Assembly: GCA_012295275.1 (NCBI GenBank)
Contig: CM022665.1
Location: 21,400,650 to 21,464,649 of the forward strand
Length of the DNA: 64,000 nucleotides
Origin: Chrysomallon squamiferum
Lineage: Eukaryota > Mollusca > Gastropoda > Neomphalida > Peltospiridae
Direction of reading: 5' to 3'
This document shows, piece after piece, positions 25,807 to 48,390 of this stretch. A program made the translations under genes and the position numbers. Under the pieces are notes generated by a model. The model was not told the DNA's origin. It ran no database searches and worked only from the letters and a program-made list of their open reading frames with translations. Numbering within the stretch: position 1 is the first letter of the stretch; each line of letters begins with the position of its first letter.

Positions 25807-26724
25807 CACAGACACATAGATAGACAGATAGATAGAAAAGAGAGAGAACATTAAGCAGAAACAACTCATAGATACATATCTTTTACTGGGTTATCATTCA
25901 TTTATGATACTGAAATACGACTTGGGACATCAAGGTGGAAACAACCGTCTTGTGAAATTATATATATATATAGACACACCCACACACACCCACCCACCCA
26001 CCCACACCCACACACCCACCCACCCCACACCCACCCACACCCACACACACACCCACCCACCCACCCACACACACACAGAGTTGATGGAAAAATCAAGAAA
26101 AGCTTAATACAGTTGAAGAGTGTCCGATTTTCAAAGTATTTTAATTTGTTTAAAAATATATTCAGTATTATACTTCGTTTGTTAACCTGTACTAATTGGT
26201 TTCTGTATCAGAGTGGCACAGGTGTAACGGAAATAATGATGAAGGATAACAAATTCTTAATAGATGTTTAAAAAAATGCATGATTCTTTACTAAATGATC
26301 GACTTGTAGCACTAACCGACTTTCCAGTAACCGGTTAAATAGGCACGTAGGCGTCGTGTTAACCAAATTACCATGACTTGAAGATACAATAAAAAGCACG
26401 TTTCTAGGAACATGAATAAGGGAAGAAATGTATAGTCACCTAACAATTTATAAATATTTTTAAAAATAAAATATGATCATCTCTCAATATAATAATTATT
26501 CTGATAACAAAATTAACAAAAAATAACAAAACAGACAAAAATCAAGTTACTTACGTTGCTTTCTGAAGTTTGGGTATTGAAGATGATGAGAATCGTTCTC
26601 TACATAGCCGATGTTTGTCGAATTTGTTTGTAAGTATAGGTGCCGTTAGGCTGCTTGTTTTCCTTGATAAATTTGCGAATTGAGGTATAATACAGCGTAA
26701 CACATTTCGTGACAAGCCAGCCAT
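23458..26724 (-). CDS. FDX1: Mitochondrial adrenodoxin-type [2Fe-2S] ferredoxin, 4 exons
   Basis: A small electron carrier of the mitochondrial matrix that passes electrons from ferredoxin reductase to mitochondrial P450s and related acceptors. Exons in transcript order: 26724-26555, 25057-24945, 24273-24141, 23554-23458; phases 2, 1, 2 connect, giving 170 aa. The first 55-60 residues are rich in Arg and Ser and lack acidic residues until late, as in a matrix-targeting presequence. The cluster cysteines are all present: C97, C103, C106 ([15 protein letters not shown]) and C144 (SRLGC). The loop between C106 and C144 is one residue longer than I recall for human FDX1. [10 protein letters not shown] and the tail VADARGDS favour FDX1 over FDX2, which has ACEASLACSTCHVYV as I recall it. 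An in-frame ATG nine codons upstream (26751) is an alternative start. Intron 1 holds large dinucleotide arrays. Confidence 0.95.
25686..26080. repeat. Cluster of (GT)n, (AT)n and (CACCC)n arrays in FDX1 intron 1
   Basis: (GT)n at 25686-25720, (AT)n at 25736-25755, (GT)n again at 25755-25797, then (CACACCC/ACCC)n at 25975-26080. Open frames with Thr-His or Pro-Thr repeats here are artefacts of these arrays. Confidence 0.9.
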
Positions 26725-27734
26725 TATGAGCGACCCGTTCCAATGACACACTCGTGTTTGACACAGTCGAATCGAACAAGGAGAACCATACAGTTAAAAT
26801 TTGTTCCCACGCGAAAAACGAAATGACATAATCCACAAAATGCAGCAGCTGCTATTTTTAATGAGAATTAATTATCTATGCGTAACAGTAACAGTTCGTT
26901 ATTTTAATTAGGACACCAGATGTTTAATGAAATAATTAATGAAATAATGCATATTTATTTTCTATGGCACAGAATCATATAAAAGAATTATAAGTTTATC
27001 ATCATCATTATTATATTATTGTTTAGTTTTTAAATAATAGTAGTAGTAGTAGCAACAACAGCAGTAGAGTAGTAGCAGCAGCAGTAGAAGTAGTAGTAGT
27101 TGGGTAGTACCAGCAATAAATAAATAAATAAATAATTAAATAAATAGAAATACATGAAATAGGATATCGTATTTATTTATTTATTATCATCTTCATCTTA
27201 TTATTATCCTGAAAAGAATACTGACCTAAACAGAGTATAATAATAATAATAAATAAATAAATAAATAAATGATTTAATATTAATTCATAATTAATTAATG
27301 ATTTGAGTCAGACATATCTTAAAAATGCATTAATTTCTTCATGCTAAGGATCAATTATTTTCGGAAATATTGTAGATAAGTTTTTTAAATAAATAGACAT
27401 TCGGAAATCTTCGCTACCATTCGTTGATTTTACCCGAAAATGAACGTTATTAATGTCATATCAATAATAATTTTATTTCGATGTTATTAAAATATTTACC
27501 ATTAATTATTAAATGATATGAATATATTAAATGTCATTACTTTCAAACAAATTTTTTTTTTAAATATTGTGAAGACATAATTTTTTTAACCAGTGCGGTA
27601 CTGTTGTTGCTCAGCAACAAAGAGTATCAATATTTTGGTGGTTGGTGACAGCATTTGTTAACATATTTGTCTTACCTGTCGATTATACTTAACATAATTA
27701 TTTTTATAAGAAATAAGTAGAAACGCAAGTCACT
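26725..27734. promoter_or_regulatory. Divergent promoter interval between FDX1 and RSPH3
   Basis: The two start codons face away from each other across about 1.0 kb. Within it are a (TAG/CAG)n mixture at 27035-27110, (TAAA)n tracts, and the X-box listed separately. The FDX1-proximal 120 bp is relatively GC-rich with CACGCG near 26807. Transcription start sites cannot be placed by eye. Confidence 0.5.
27606..27618. promoter_or_regulatory. X-box (RFX-type site) upstream of RSPH3
   Basis: GTTGCTCAGCAAC is a perfect palindrome with a one-base centre. It fits the X-box half-site pattern RGYAAC and its inverse as bound by RFX factors, established regulators of ciliary genes. It ends 117 bp before the RSPH3 ATG, the distance at which functional X-boxes of cilia genes usually sit. 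Function is inferred from motif, position and gene identity. Confidence 0.65.
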
Positions 27735-37594
<9,860 letters not shown>

Positions 37595-37676
37595 AATTTG
37601 CAGTAGCAGATTTTAAATCATGTGACCGTACCTACCACGACATTTACACTCGGAGATTGATTAAATTTTATTTACT

Positions 37677-37682
37677 AATAAA
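37677..37682 (+). terminator. Likely RSPH3 polyadenylation signal (AATAAA)
   Basis: AATAAA lies 83 bp after the RSPH3 stop codon, a typical distance for a short 3' UTR. Confidence 0.5.
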
Positions 37683-37784
37683 CTGATCTTATTTTTATAA
37701 TGTAATTATTACAAATGTGGGGACATAATTTAAAACGTGTAATTTATCCATTTTTCTTCTGACGTTTGTATTTATTACTATTAC

Positions 37785-37822
<38 letters not shown>

Positions 37823-39013
37823 GCAGCACCTGGTGTGTTAGCGTTATATTCCTTTTAATTTAATATATGTATGTGTATATATATATATATATATATTATA
37901 AAATATTCAAAAGTTAATATAGATTAATGTTTTGACATATGTATATTTATATTTGATTGACAGCGATTTTGATAAAAATAAAGAAAAAAGAAAAGAAGAA
38001 AACAATTAAAATGCCAAACTTTTTCCCTGGACTTCTGACCTTGGTTTACTCTGCCATTGTATTTGTTTTCTCAGGATTTTTTAAGAACTGAATTAAAAGT
38101 TTGTTTTGTTTGTAGGTATGTACTGTATTTATTTTGTCATTAAAATAAAAGAAATGTATCATCTAAGTATGAATATTTTCTCATAATCACTGCGGATGTT
38201 TTTCTTATTTTATATTTCTAGTAGAATTAATTACTTTCATTTATTTCATATTTATTTTAGTCTGTTATTTATTTATTTATTTTATTTATTATAAAATGCC
38301 AAATTTTGAAAATTTAATAAAACTGTATTTCTATCTTTTGTAATTTTCTTATTTTCTGAAACAAATATATTTTTTAAACAATTTATACACCGTAACTTTT
38401 ATATATTCTCAGTTTTTCTTTCTTATTTCACTGACATATCTCAGTTATAATTTTACCTCATCTCGTTGTTATTTCTTAGAATTTAAGTAACAATACATTA
38501 CAAAGAATTCAAGATATGCGTGAGGGTTCTTTGAAATCGAAACTCTAAGTTGTAATATTACGTGCCCCATACATGACCAATCGATTGTAACAAATGTTCG
38601 GATTAAGGATTTATTTTATAAGGTAGGGGGTTCAGGTTAAATGCGTTTATCTGTGAAGAACAAGGGGAAAGATAAAGTGTATTTTTATGATCACCACCCT
38701 ATTCTGTTTTGTAAAGTAAAAGTTAAATGTCGTTTTATATCTGTTGTATACGATGCGTAACTCTGAGCCGGACAAAATAAAATATTAGTATGTATAATAA
38801 TTATTATCTGTAAGATTTAATCGTCATTTTCTGTAGTAATAAGATTGTTTTTAATTATTTGCGTGTGTAAGTTGTGTGTATTACTACTAGTGTATATTTA
38901 TAAAACGTCTTCAGTTTAAAAATATATTTTAGTATAAAGTACTTACATATTATTTATATTGATATTGTTATTATTACAGTTATTCTTATCATTATTATTA
39001 GTTATTATTCTTA

Positions 39014-39063
<50 letters not shown>

Positions 39064-39634
39064 GCGTTTCAAATATTCAGTTTCACTTTTCTTTTTTTTC
39101 TTTTTTTTCTTTTTTTTTTACCTTTCTTTCTCCTTTCTTCGCCTTTTTATTCTTTAAAACTCTTCAGAATAGTTCCGCTGATAGTACACCGAATGGTACC
39201 TCTATGAGTTAATACGGTCGTACTACATTCATGTTTACGATGTTTTTAAAAAATAAATACCAAAAATATTTTGAATAAAGCATGTATATAAAATTTGGAT
39301 TTCATTTTTCAATTCGTAAAAGAAGATAGAAGAATCAAACAAATAAATAAATAATAATAATAATAGTAATAATAATAACAACAACAAATTAGTTTATTGG
39401 CTTTCTTTATTTTTCTTTGAAAGAAGAAAAAAGATTAAAAGTGAGAAAAAAATATAAATGAAGAAGAAAGAAAGATCTAAGATTTAAAACGCTTTACATT
39501 AACCTATCTCCTTGTATCATAACTATAAATAGCACACGTTTTCGTTTCTACATGCACATAGAAAAACGTAGGTAAAATGTGAAATAAATATAGGAAATAA
39601 TTATTATTGGTACTCATTAAATGCAAGAGCAGGC

Positions 39635-39635
<1 letters not shown>

Positions 39636-39726
<91 letters not shown>
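39636..39726. repeat. (AAT)n that switches strand to (ATT)n, forming a long palindrome
   Basis: About 55 bp of TAA/AAT units runs directly into about 36 bp of ATT units at 39690/39691, so the two halves are reverse complements with no spacer. Confidence 0.9.
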
Positions 39727-40760
39727 CCAATAGCTACAAAAGTGACTTTGCTGGTCCGTTGATAAATTAATAATTCAGTTTGTACTCTCGTCTGCGTTAG
39801 ACAATGTAATGAAGAAGGTTTTTACAAACTGGCAAGCGACCACTGATTTTGTTCAGTGTACAGTGTGTATATAAAATATAACATGTTATTATCATAATAA
39901 CGGGTCTGAGGCGAAACCTTGCGGCTTCACCGATTTTCAAAATGATTAAGGATGCATGAAGATTTTTTTTTTTCCTCTCCCTATTCTGCATAAAGCTTAA
40001 TAACACACGTAATTCGACTATTAATTTTATCCTTGTTCTTCGTTGTATGAACAAAAAGGTGAAATTATGATTTTACTTTTAATAATCAAAAGAAAGAAAA
40101 AATATATTAAAGTTTGGGAATAAATTGTTAAATAAATGGGAGAAAAAATCTTTAAAAAAGAAAAGAAAGAAAGAAAGAAACAAAAAAATATATAAAAAAA
40201 AAAAAAATAAAAAAAAAAAAAAAAAAAAAAAAAAATGAAGGAATGAAAGAAAAAGAAAAGTAAAACAGAAAAGAGGTCATGAATTTCTTCCTTTCAAATG
40301 TTTGACGAGAAAGTCACGTGATTATTATGACCACGTGCCTCGAGCTAATCTAATCGTCTGCAATCATCTTCATTTCTGTATGTCCGTCAGCTATTGTCTG
40401 AAGTTAATGATCTGCTGCTAAAGTTCTGGTTTAATTTGCTTCACAAACATGGCGGCTTAGAAGAAAAATGGTTAAAGACGTTTGTAAGTCACACGTGAGG
40501 ACTTGACATGGCTGGCCGGACAATTGACTGGGTACTGGCGATTTGCTTGGCTGACCAAAGGAACACAGAGCGGATCGACACCGCACGAGGCGAAACATCT
40601 TTTCGAAAGAAGTCGCGTGGCGAATTTGTGTCACGCGCTTACTTGTTACTGTTATCTGTTTTTATTCAATTTTAGTTTTGACCGGGACTTAAACAAAACT
40701 GAAACCGAGGAATTAAAAATAAATAAAAGATTACCTAGAACGATAGGATAATAATAAAAC

Positions 40761-40954
<194 letters not shown>

Positions 40955-42491
40955 GCACTATTAGATAATTTATTTAAACGAGTGGAGAAAATCATTCCTA
41001 GTTACTGTCGCATAAAGTGACAGTAAAATAAGACTCAAATGAGATACAAACAAATAACTTGTTAACATATACATTCACACAAAGACACAGTTACTGCAAC
41101 ATTTCATAATGTACCGTTCACCATATTCAACATGATCTTTCAAACCCTACTCCAAAACAGTTCAAAGTGACAGTCACACTACTTAAAAACAAAGTTACCA
41201 TCTGGTGCGACTGGAGTCGGAAATCTTGACTTTTATAAAGAATAAAAACCTATAGCAATCATTTGGTCGTTGTTTGCTCTTCATCATCTTCAGTCAGACA
41301 GCCATTAACGGTGTTGCTAAGTTTCGGAGTGGAAGCGGGGAGATCACACGAGTTACCTGAGTCGGCACACTTACATGAAACTTGTTAGTTAAATACCGCG
41401 TCGGCGGAGATGAATGTACGTCTTTCATGAACGTCAATCACAAAATGATCTTTGGAGCGAACGAAATAAGAATAGTCTTAAGTACTGCTTTCAGATTTAA
41501 AAATAAATAAATATATGCTTACTAACACAGAGAAAAAAACAAGAGAGATAAGGAGGAAGAGAGATGTAGGTACGCACTGAGAGAGAGAGAGAGAGGTGCG
41601 TAAATACATACAGAAATAAAATAAAAGTGGAGATATTTGACAGATTAGTGTAGAATGAAAAACTAACTCAGTGGTGTTTGTGTATATCATCTGTCTATCC
41701 ACACACACACACATACACACATGTACACACATATATATAGACACAATATTAAACAAAAAACCCAAATGAAATCAGATCTTATATTGATTTACTAGAAACA
41801 CGTTTTCTTTTTCCCATGCTTTATAACCCGCAGCGGTTTTCGTATATCATTAAAACAAAAAAATCTGGGTTTTTTTTTTTTTCTCTCTTCTGTTTTAATT
41901 CTGTCAAAAACAAACCCCCAAAACTCAACACACACCATAACATTTTACGGTTTCGTATTTTATTTTATTTTTATTTTTTTACCGCGGACAGTCTTGTCAA
42001 AAGAAATTTGACACTGATTCTAAACAACCGTTTTTTCCTCATCACACGATATACGTTGCGTCTTGTCTAATTACTGTATTGTAAATCGCCAGCATGGGGT
42101 GTTTTTTTCCCTAATTCTAAATAATAATCATAAAAGCTGATAATTTGTCTGAAAGCCGATCGCTGGTCTGATGTGTGTCGGGTGTAAATGATAGGGTTTC
42201 GTTAAGATGCGCGGAAGGTGTTCCGGCGGAGAACCGTTTAGATGCCGATCCATGAGAACCGTATCACCCGTTCAACACATGTTGGCTACCCGAGACCAAA
42301 AGGAAGTGACATCATGCTGTCGTTTAAGATAATAACGTTATGTTTAGAATGAAAAAAGAAAAAGAAAGAAAAGTTTAATGCAAGATTTTTTGAAATAATA
42401 ATATAAGTTTGTTACACCTTTTAGAAGATAGATAGATATAGACAGATATAGACAGATAGATATATGGATAGAAAGATAGATAGATAGACAG

Positions 42492-42498
42492 AAGATAG

Positions 42499-42586
<88 letters not shown>
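42492..42586. repeat. (TA)n/(GA)n compound microsatellite
   Basis: GATA-rich sequence (42428-42500) passes into (AT)n and then about 68 bp of (GA)n ending at 42586. Confidence 0.9.
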
Positions 42587-42589
<3 letters not shown>

Positions 42590-43394
42590 TTAATTTTAAC
42601 CTGACCTGAATAGTCAAATCTCACTGATTTCTTTAGAGGGAAATCAGATTTTGTTGTTTTTGTTGCAAATTCATCTAGGGGAATTATAAAAAAATATATC
42701 ATTTATCATGTCTGATTTTTTATGGATTTCTTTATAATTGTATATATAAGCATACAATAAAAGCATTTTATATTTCACTGCTTGTTTTAATTTATTATTA
42801 TTTTTTATTTTTTATTTATATATTTATCTGCAATTTATCTGTAATATATATTTATGGATTACATTTATTTCATCAATTTATGGAGTAGGTACTGATAATT
42901 TACATGAAATGCACAGAATTAAAAAGGTTTTATTTTATTATATAAGCCTGACGTCTGCAAGAGAGAGAAAGATTACAGAGTAAAAACGACGAAACCAATA
43001 CTCAATAAAGAAGAAGAAAGAAAGAAAGAAAATATTCATCTTTTCAACAGCATGTGCGGCTGAAAATGACTGAAGTTACAGCTGAACGGGTCAGTATCAG
43101 GACAGCATCACTGAGTAAGACAAAGAAAACAATTCCATTAAAACATTAATCCTGTATCAGTCACTGGTATATCACAAAGCAGGCAGGTATGTTAACGTTC
43201 GATATATCAGAGGAACAAATTCGACATTCAACGCCTTTTTTTTTTTTTTTTTTCAAAGAAGAATCCAAGATAAAATGATCCTCGATTGATATCTTTACTT
43301 AAAACGCAAGCTTCACTGCAAGAAAATAGAACGATTTTAATTTTTAAAGCATGATGCTCAACTTTAGAACATGTTGATATAAACTACACGAGAA

Positions 43395-43830
43395 ACAACG
43401 GTGCGTACATCAATTATGCGGTTTAGCGTAACGGCATGTTTAAAAACTCGATGATCCTTAATCGCTGATACGTCGATAATAGGGATCAACATAACGGTAT
43501 CTTTAAAACGTCTGTGATTCATAATTGCCGATACGTTGAATATGCTGATCAACGTAAAGGTAAATAACATCTTTAAAAACTCGGTGATTCTTAATCGGTG
43601 ATACATCGGCTACACGGATCGACGTAACGTTTTCTTTAAAAAAAAAACGTACGTCGATTATACCAATCAACCTGATGGTATCTTTAAAAACTCAGTTATT
43701 AATCGTTGGTACGTCAGTTGTAAAGATTAGCATAACAACCGCATCTTTGAAATCTCGGCGATACTGAATCACTGGTTATGACGGATCAACGGAACGTTAT
43801 CTTTAAAAACTCGACGATTTAGAATCATTC
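43395..43830. repeat. About 60-70-bp diverged tandem repeat, 7 units, upstream of PRDM13
   Basis: Each unit has a GATCAACnTAACG block followed by GTATCTTTAAAAACTC and then a GATTCTTAATCG, GATACGTCG segment. GATCAAC-type landmarks occur near 43409, 43482, 43546, 43616, 43664, 43726 and 43783. CpG dinucleotides are unusually frequent for this AT-rich region. It lies about 1.2-1.6 kb before the PRDM13 start. Confidence 0.7.
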
Positions 43831-44162
43831 GATAATAAACTGTTACAAGCAGTAGTTACACACAGTTATTTACAAAACTAATACTGAATGCCAGAGGGTA
43901 CGGGTATCAGTAATCCCTAACAAAACCTCAAAATAGTGAGGCACCTTTATGACAAAGAAATAAAACGTACACGGTATTTAAATTACATTTTAAAATTACA
44001 TCCAGAATGCTGAAATTAAAACATTTAAAGCCCACAGCAAAATCAGCGCTCTCAAGAAACAGTGTAAATGAATAAAACTAATCTTTAATAAATGTTATAC
44101 CAATATTTGCATGTATTTTATTTTTATATGTGAATAGTTTCAGCCTAAATGCACGCACCCAG

Positions 44163-44164
<2 letters not shown>

Positions 44165-44229
<65 letters not shown>
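44165..44229. repeat. (CG)n/(CA)n microsatellite
   Basis: A short GCGCGCG run continues into about 60 bp of uninterrupted CA. Confidence 0.95.
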
Positions 44230-44230
<1 letters not shown>

Positions 44231-44338
44231 CAGCCTACGCGTTGTATAATCGCTATCACTGGTATATATACCTTTCTATGTGGTTGATACTGTTAATATA
44301 TAAATATTGTTGTAAAATATAATATAATTATATTATAT

Positions 44339-44395
44339 TTATGTATTATGAATATTATCTCCTGTTATGTATTAGATAATATTCATAATACATAA
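44339..44395. other. Perfect 22-bp inverted repeat with 13-nt loop
   Basis: The arms 44339-44360 and 44374-44395 are exact reverse complements, separated by CCTGTTATGTATT. The arms are mixed sequence, not simple AT alternation. It lies about 0.6 kb upstream of the PRDM13 start. It could be a cruciform, a transposon relic or a small-RNA precursor. Confidence 0.75.
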
Positions 44396-44519
44396 GTTTA
44401 TGTTACATATTAATTACTTTTATGATGTTGTATGTATGTGTTTATTTTATACTCTGTGTTGTGTTTATTAAATCAAATGAGGATGAAGATGATGATGATG
44501 ATGATGATAATAATAGTAG

Positions 44520-44551
<32 letters not shown>

Positions 44552-44639
44552 ATAAGTGAAGTATCATATACTACTAATAATATTATATACTTTTAATTTT
44601 CTCAAGCTGTGTATTTACATACTGTTTTAATTTGCATAC

Positions 44640-44918
44640 AGTCGGGGCTCGTTTACTTGGGGCGATTTAAATATAGTTTTAAAAACTCACTGCTTAGTCG
44701 TTGATTAATTAGAAACACCGCCCAGGCACGTGTCATTGGTCCCCCGTACAACTTTTCTCCTTCACTGCGCATGCCCGCACGCGAACAAGCAGCGCGTGAG
44801 CTATCCTCGAGATTTGACAAAAGTTAAAATTATAAGACGGAATTCAAATAATGTTTAACAGCTGTGGACAGCAAACTTTTTCACACACATATGCAAAAAT
44901 AATTTTTTTTTTTCTTCT

Positions 44919-44952
<34 letters not shown>

Positions 44953-45011
44953 GTCCCTAAGAAAAGATAACAGCAGTCGAAAATCGGTTCATTTTATTCT
45001 TGACTTTCGTA
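44640..45011 (+). promoter_or_regulatory. Putative PRDM13 promoter and 5' UTR
   Basis: Directly before the first coding exon, this less AT-rich block contains TGATTAATTAG (homeodomain-type, about 44703-44713), GCACGTG (E-box, about 44728-44734), CATTGG (inverse CCAAT, about 44737), and CTGCGCATGCCCGC (NRF1-like, about 44765-44778). An in-frame TAA at 44958-44960 limits the coding exon on its 5' side. The start site itself is not resolvable. Confidence 0.45.
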
Positions 45012-47865
45012 ATGACAACAGAAGTTAGTTTTTGCAGTAGGGCGTTGCCTGGTAGCTCCCAGAGCCTTACTGGTGTGATAGCCGGGTCGGATCTACCTTC
45101 TCTTGTAACCATTGGACCATACCCCGCGGACGTGCCTATTGGTGTTAATACAACAGACGAACATATTACAAAGTACAGATTACACGTGAGTGTTGTGAAT
45201 TTTTTACAAAATAGATACGTATTTCAGGTATCTTTCTGTTTTATTTTTTTATTTTTTTTTATTGTTTTTTTAAATAGAGTGAATATCACTGATCACGAAA
45301 TAACTGAAATAGCAATGATAAATGTGATGATAATGATCCTGATCACCGTGATGATAATGATAATGATAATAATACATATTTTTGATATTAGCTGAACTAA
45401 TTTAAATAAAAGCAAGGAATGTTTTCATTTTTTATTTTATTTTTAAGAGTACAACAACTATTACTAATTGTTATTATCATTATTATAATTAGTTTAATAA
45501 TAATAACTACTAATGCTACTACTATAATAATGATGATGATAATATTTTAAATGTTAGCTGAAATAATTTAAATAACGATTGATGAATGTGATGATAATGA
45601 TAATGATAATAATATTTCTTAATATTTGCTGCAATAATTTAAATAATGATGAATGTAGTGATAACCATAATGATAATCATTTTTTATTTCTATATTAGCT
45701 GAAATAATTTAGATATAAAAAGTAATATAACTGAGGTAATAGTAACAATAGTAGAAGTAATAATGAGATAAACCATATTAACAGCATTATTAATAGACAT
45801 AGCTGTAGAAGTATTTGTAGCAGTTGTAATCGTCCTCATAGTATTATAAACAGTAACAACAAAACTAGTGAATATAGTGGTAATAGTAGCAACAACAGTA
45901 GTAGTAATAGTCTCCGTCTTTATTGTGCCAATAGCAGAAGTAGTCGTAATAGAGTACTATGAAGAGCCTAAAAAATAAGAATAGTAAAAGCAGTAGCATC
46001 AATAGCAGTAGCAGTAGAGGTAGCAGTGGTAGTAGTAGTAGTAGTAGAAGTAGTAGTAGTTGTAATAGTAATTTAGGTATTAATAATGCTATTAATCAAT
46101 ATAATATAGTAGAAATGGTAGTAGTAACAATAGTAGTAATAGTCGTAGTAGTAATATTAATTTGTTATTGTCTTGATATATTAATGACAGATGTTTCTTC
46201 TTCATCTTACTACTGCTATTACTAGTGCTACTGTTACTACAGCTACTAATTATTCTGCTACTGCTATTACGACTACTACTACTACACTACTACAACTACT
46301 AATAATACCACCGTAAAAGCCTCTTTATTATCGCTACCGAATTAATTTAAAATAATAATAATAATAATAACAACAACAACAACAACAGCAATAATAATAA
46401 ATAAATAAATAAATAGTCGCCAAATTTTTAAATTATAAACTATATCAATTTTCTTTGGATATTAGATCCATTTTCCTTTTTCGCCTAATCCAGCTACTAC
46501 TGCTACTACTATTACAACTATCATCACTACAATTCATACTGTTATTGTATTAGTACGACTAACAATACGCACTTGCTTAGGACATTAAGGGAAAGGGGCA
46601 CCGCAGAAATTTTTCCATAGACGGATTTTCCAACAACCATTTTAAAGTATTTCATTAACCTCTAATATAATAAATATACTTTAGAATGATATACATTAAA
46701 ATAATAACTAGTATGTTTTGAGGATCTGACCAAACACTTTGCAATTAAAAAAATAAAAAAATAAAACTTTACAAATGTAAATATAGTGGAAAGTACATAA
46801 AAATAAACACTATATCACAGCTTACTGTAAGTTTTGTTTCCTTTCGAAAAAATTAATATTATTTTATGAATTATTATTGTTTTTATTTTCAGTTAAATAC
46901 AAATGGGGAACCAAAATCGTTTTATTGCATAGGGCCTCTGAATGTCTTAATTCAGCCCTGCTTACAATTAGGGAGGGGGGAGAGAAAAGCGATTTCAAAA
47001 CTAAAATAAAATAAAAAAAAAAAAAAAAAAAAAAAAAAAAGAAGTAAATAAAAAAAATAAACACCACCTAATCCCACCATCACTGTATAATTAAAATATA
47101 TTGATGTTTTATTGTAATTAAATTGACTGCTGAAAACATTTCATACGGATTAGCGTTTTGTTTATCTTGAAGACGTCGTCAAGAAGATAGTTTTTCTTTG
47201 AACACTTTGAAACCGTTTCGCGTTAGCCATCTCGACACCGATCTCCCAAACAGCGACAACGCGCCTCGCACGTGCTGTCCCTGGCGGGCGTCCAATGAGA
47301 AGGGGGACGATGTTCGCCGTGGACATGATAAACCCGTTGTGTTCTACCGCTGATGCATGAAGTCAACAGTGATCCGACACTTTCCATAATGAACACTGTC
47401 ACTGTAATCACAATGAATTAAACACGCTGAAAACAGAAAAGATGGAAACATTAAACCAATTTTTACGCGTGTTTGTCTCGTACGCGGAAAGTCACCATGT
47501 CAATTTGTCAGTAAACAATTGGGGAAAAGGTAGCGCCTTGTCGTCGCATACATGCTTTGTAACAACCAGGTGAAACTGTAATAACACAATACATTTGTGG
47601 TTTCATACTGATTTTAAAATTATTTGTCATGATCTTTGGCCAGTACTTTTAAACTCTGAATATAAAATTTAAATAGAAGTCTCAATATCGAATTAAATAT
47701 TCTATTTGTAAATTAAGTTAGATATATTGTTAGAAAGTATAAATGTTTTTTTATTATTATTATTATTTTTTTTTTTGTTTTTGTGTTTGAAATTTAATAC
47801 ATAAACATTTGTACAAACTGTAGTTAAAAACTAATTTTAATAGATTATTATTATTATTACTGTTA

Positions 47866-47906
<41 letters not shown>

Positions 47907-48313
47907 GTCGTCGTCGTTAATTTTATTTATTTATACGTTTGTTACTGTTAATTTGTAGTTTTTGTTAATTGTTCAGTTCTATTTATATAATCATTAACGT
48001 CGTCGTTACTGCTGCTATTCAATTGTGTTTATTTATATATTTACTGTTAGTGTAGTTGTTTTCACTTTTATTTAATAATATTTATTTGCTATTATTATTG
48101 TTATCATTATTATTTACTTCTTTACTCTCCTATCTTTTTTCTTTTCATCTTTATAATGACTGATACGGTTAGTTATTCATTATTTCAGTAATAGTGGTTT
48201 AGGTAGTAATAAGACAGACACACGCACACGCATAAAGAGAGAAATAAAAAATTGAATGTGTATGTAAGTGTATATATGTTTGAGTGTATGCATATTTCAG
48301 TGTGTGTGTGTGT

Positions 48314-48390
<77 letters not shown>

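Noticed and set aside
45959-46225. Ser-rich 88-codon frame in PRDM13 intron 1
   Set aside because: It is encoded by an AGTAGTAGT-type trinucleotide tract; intronic and low-complexity.
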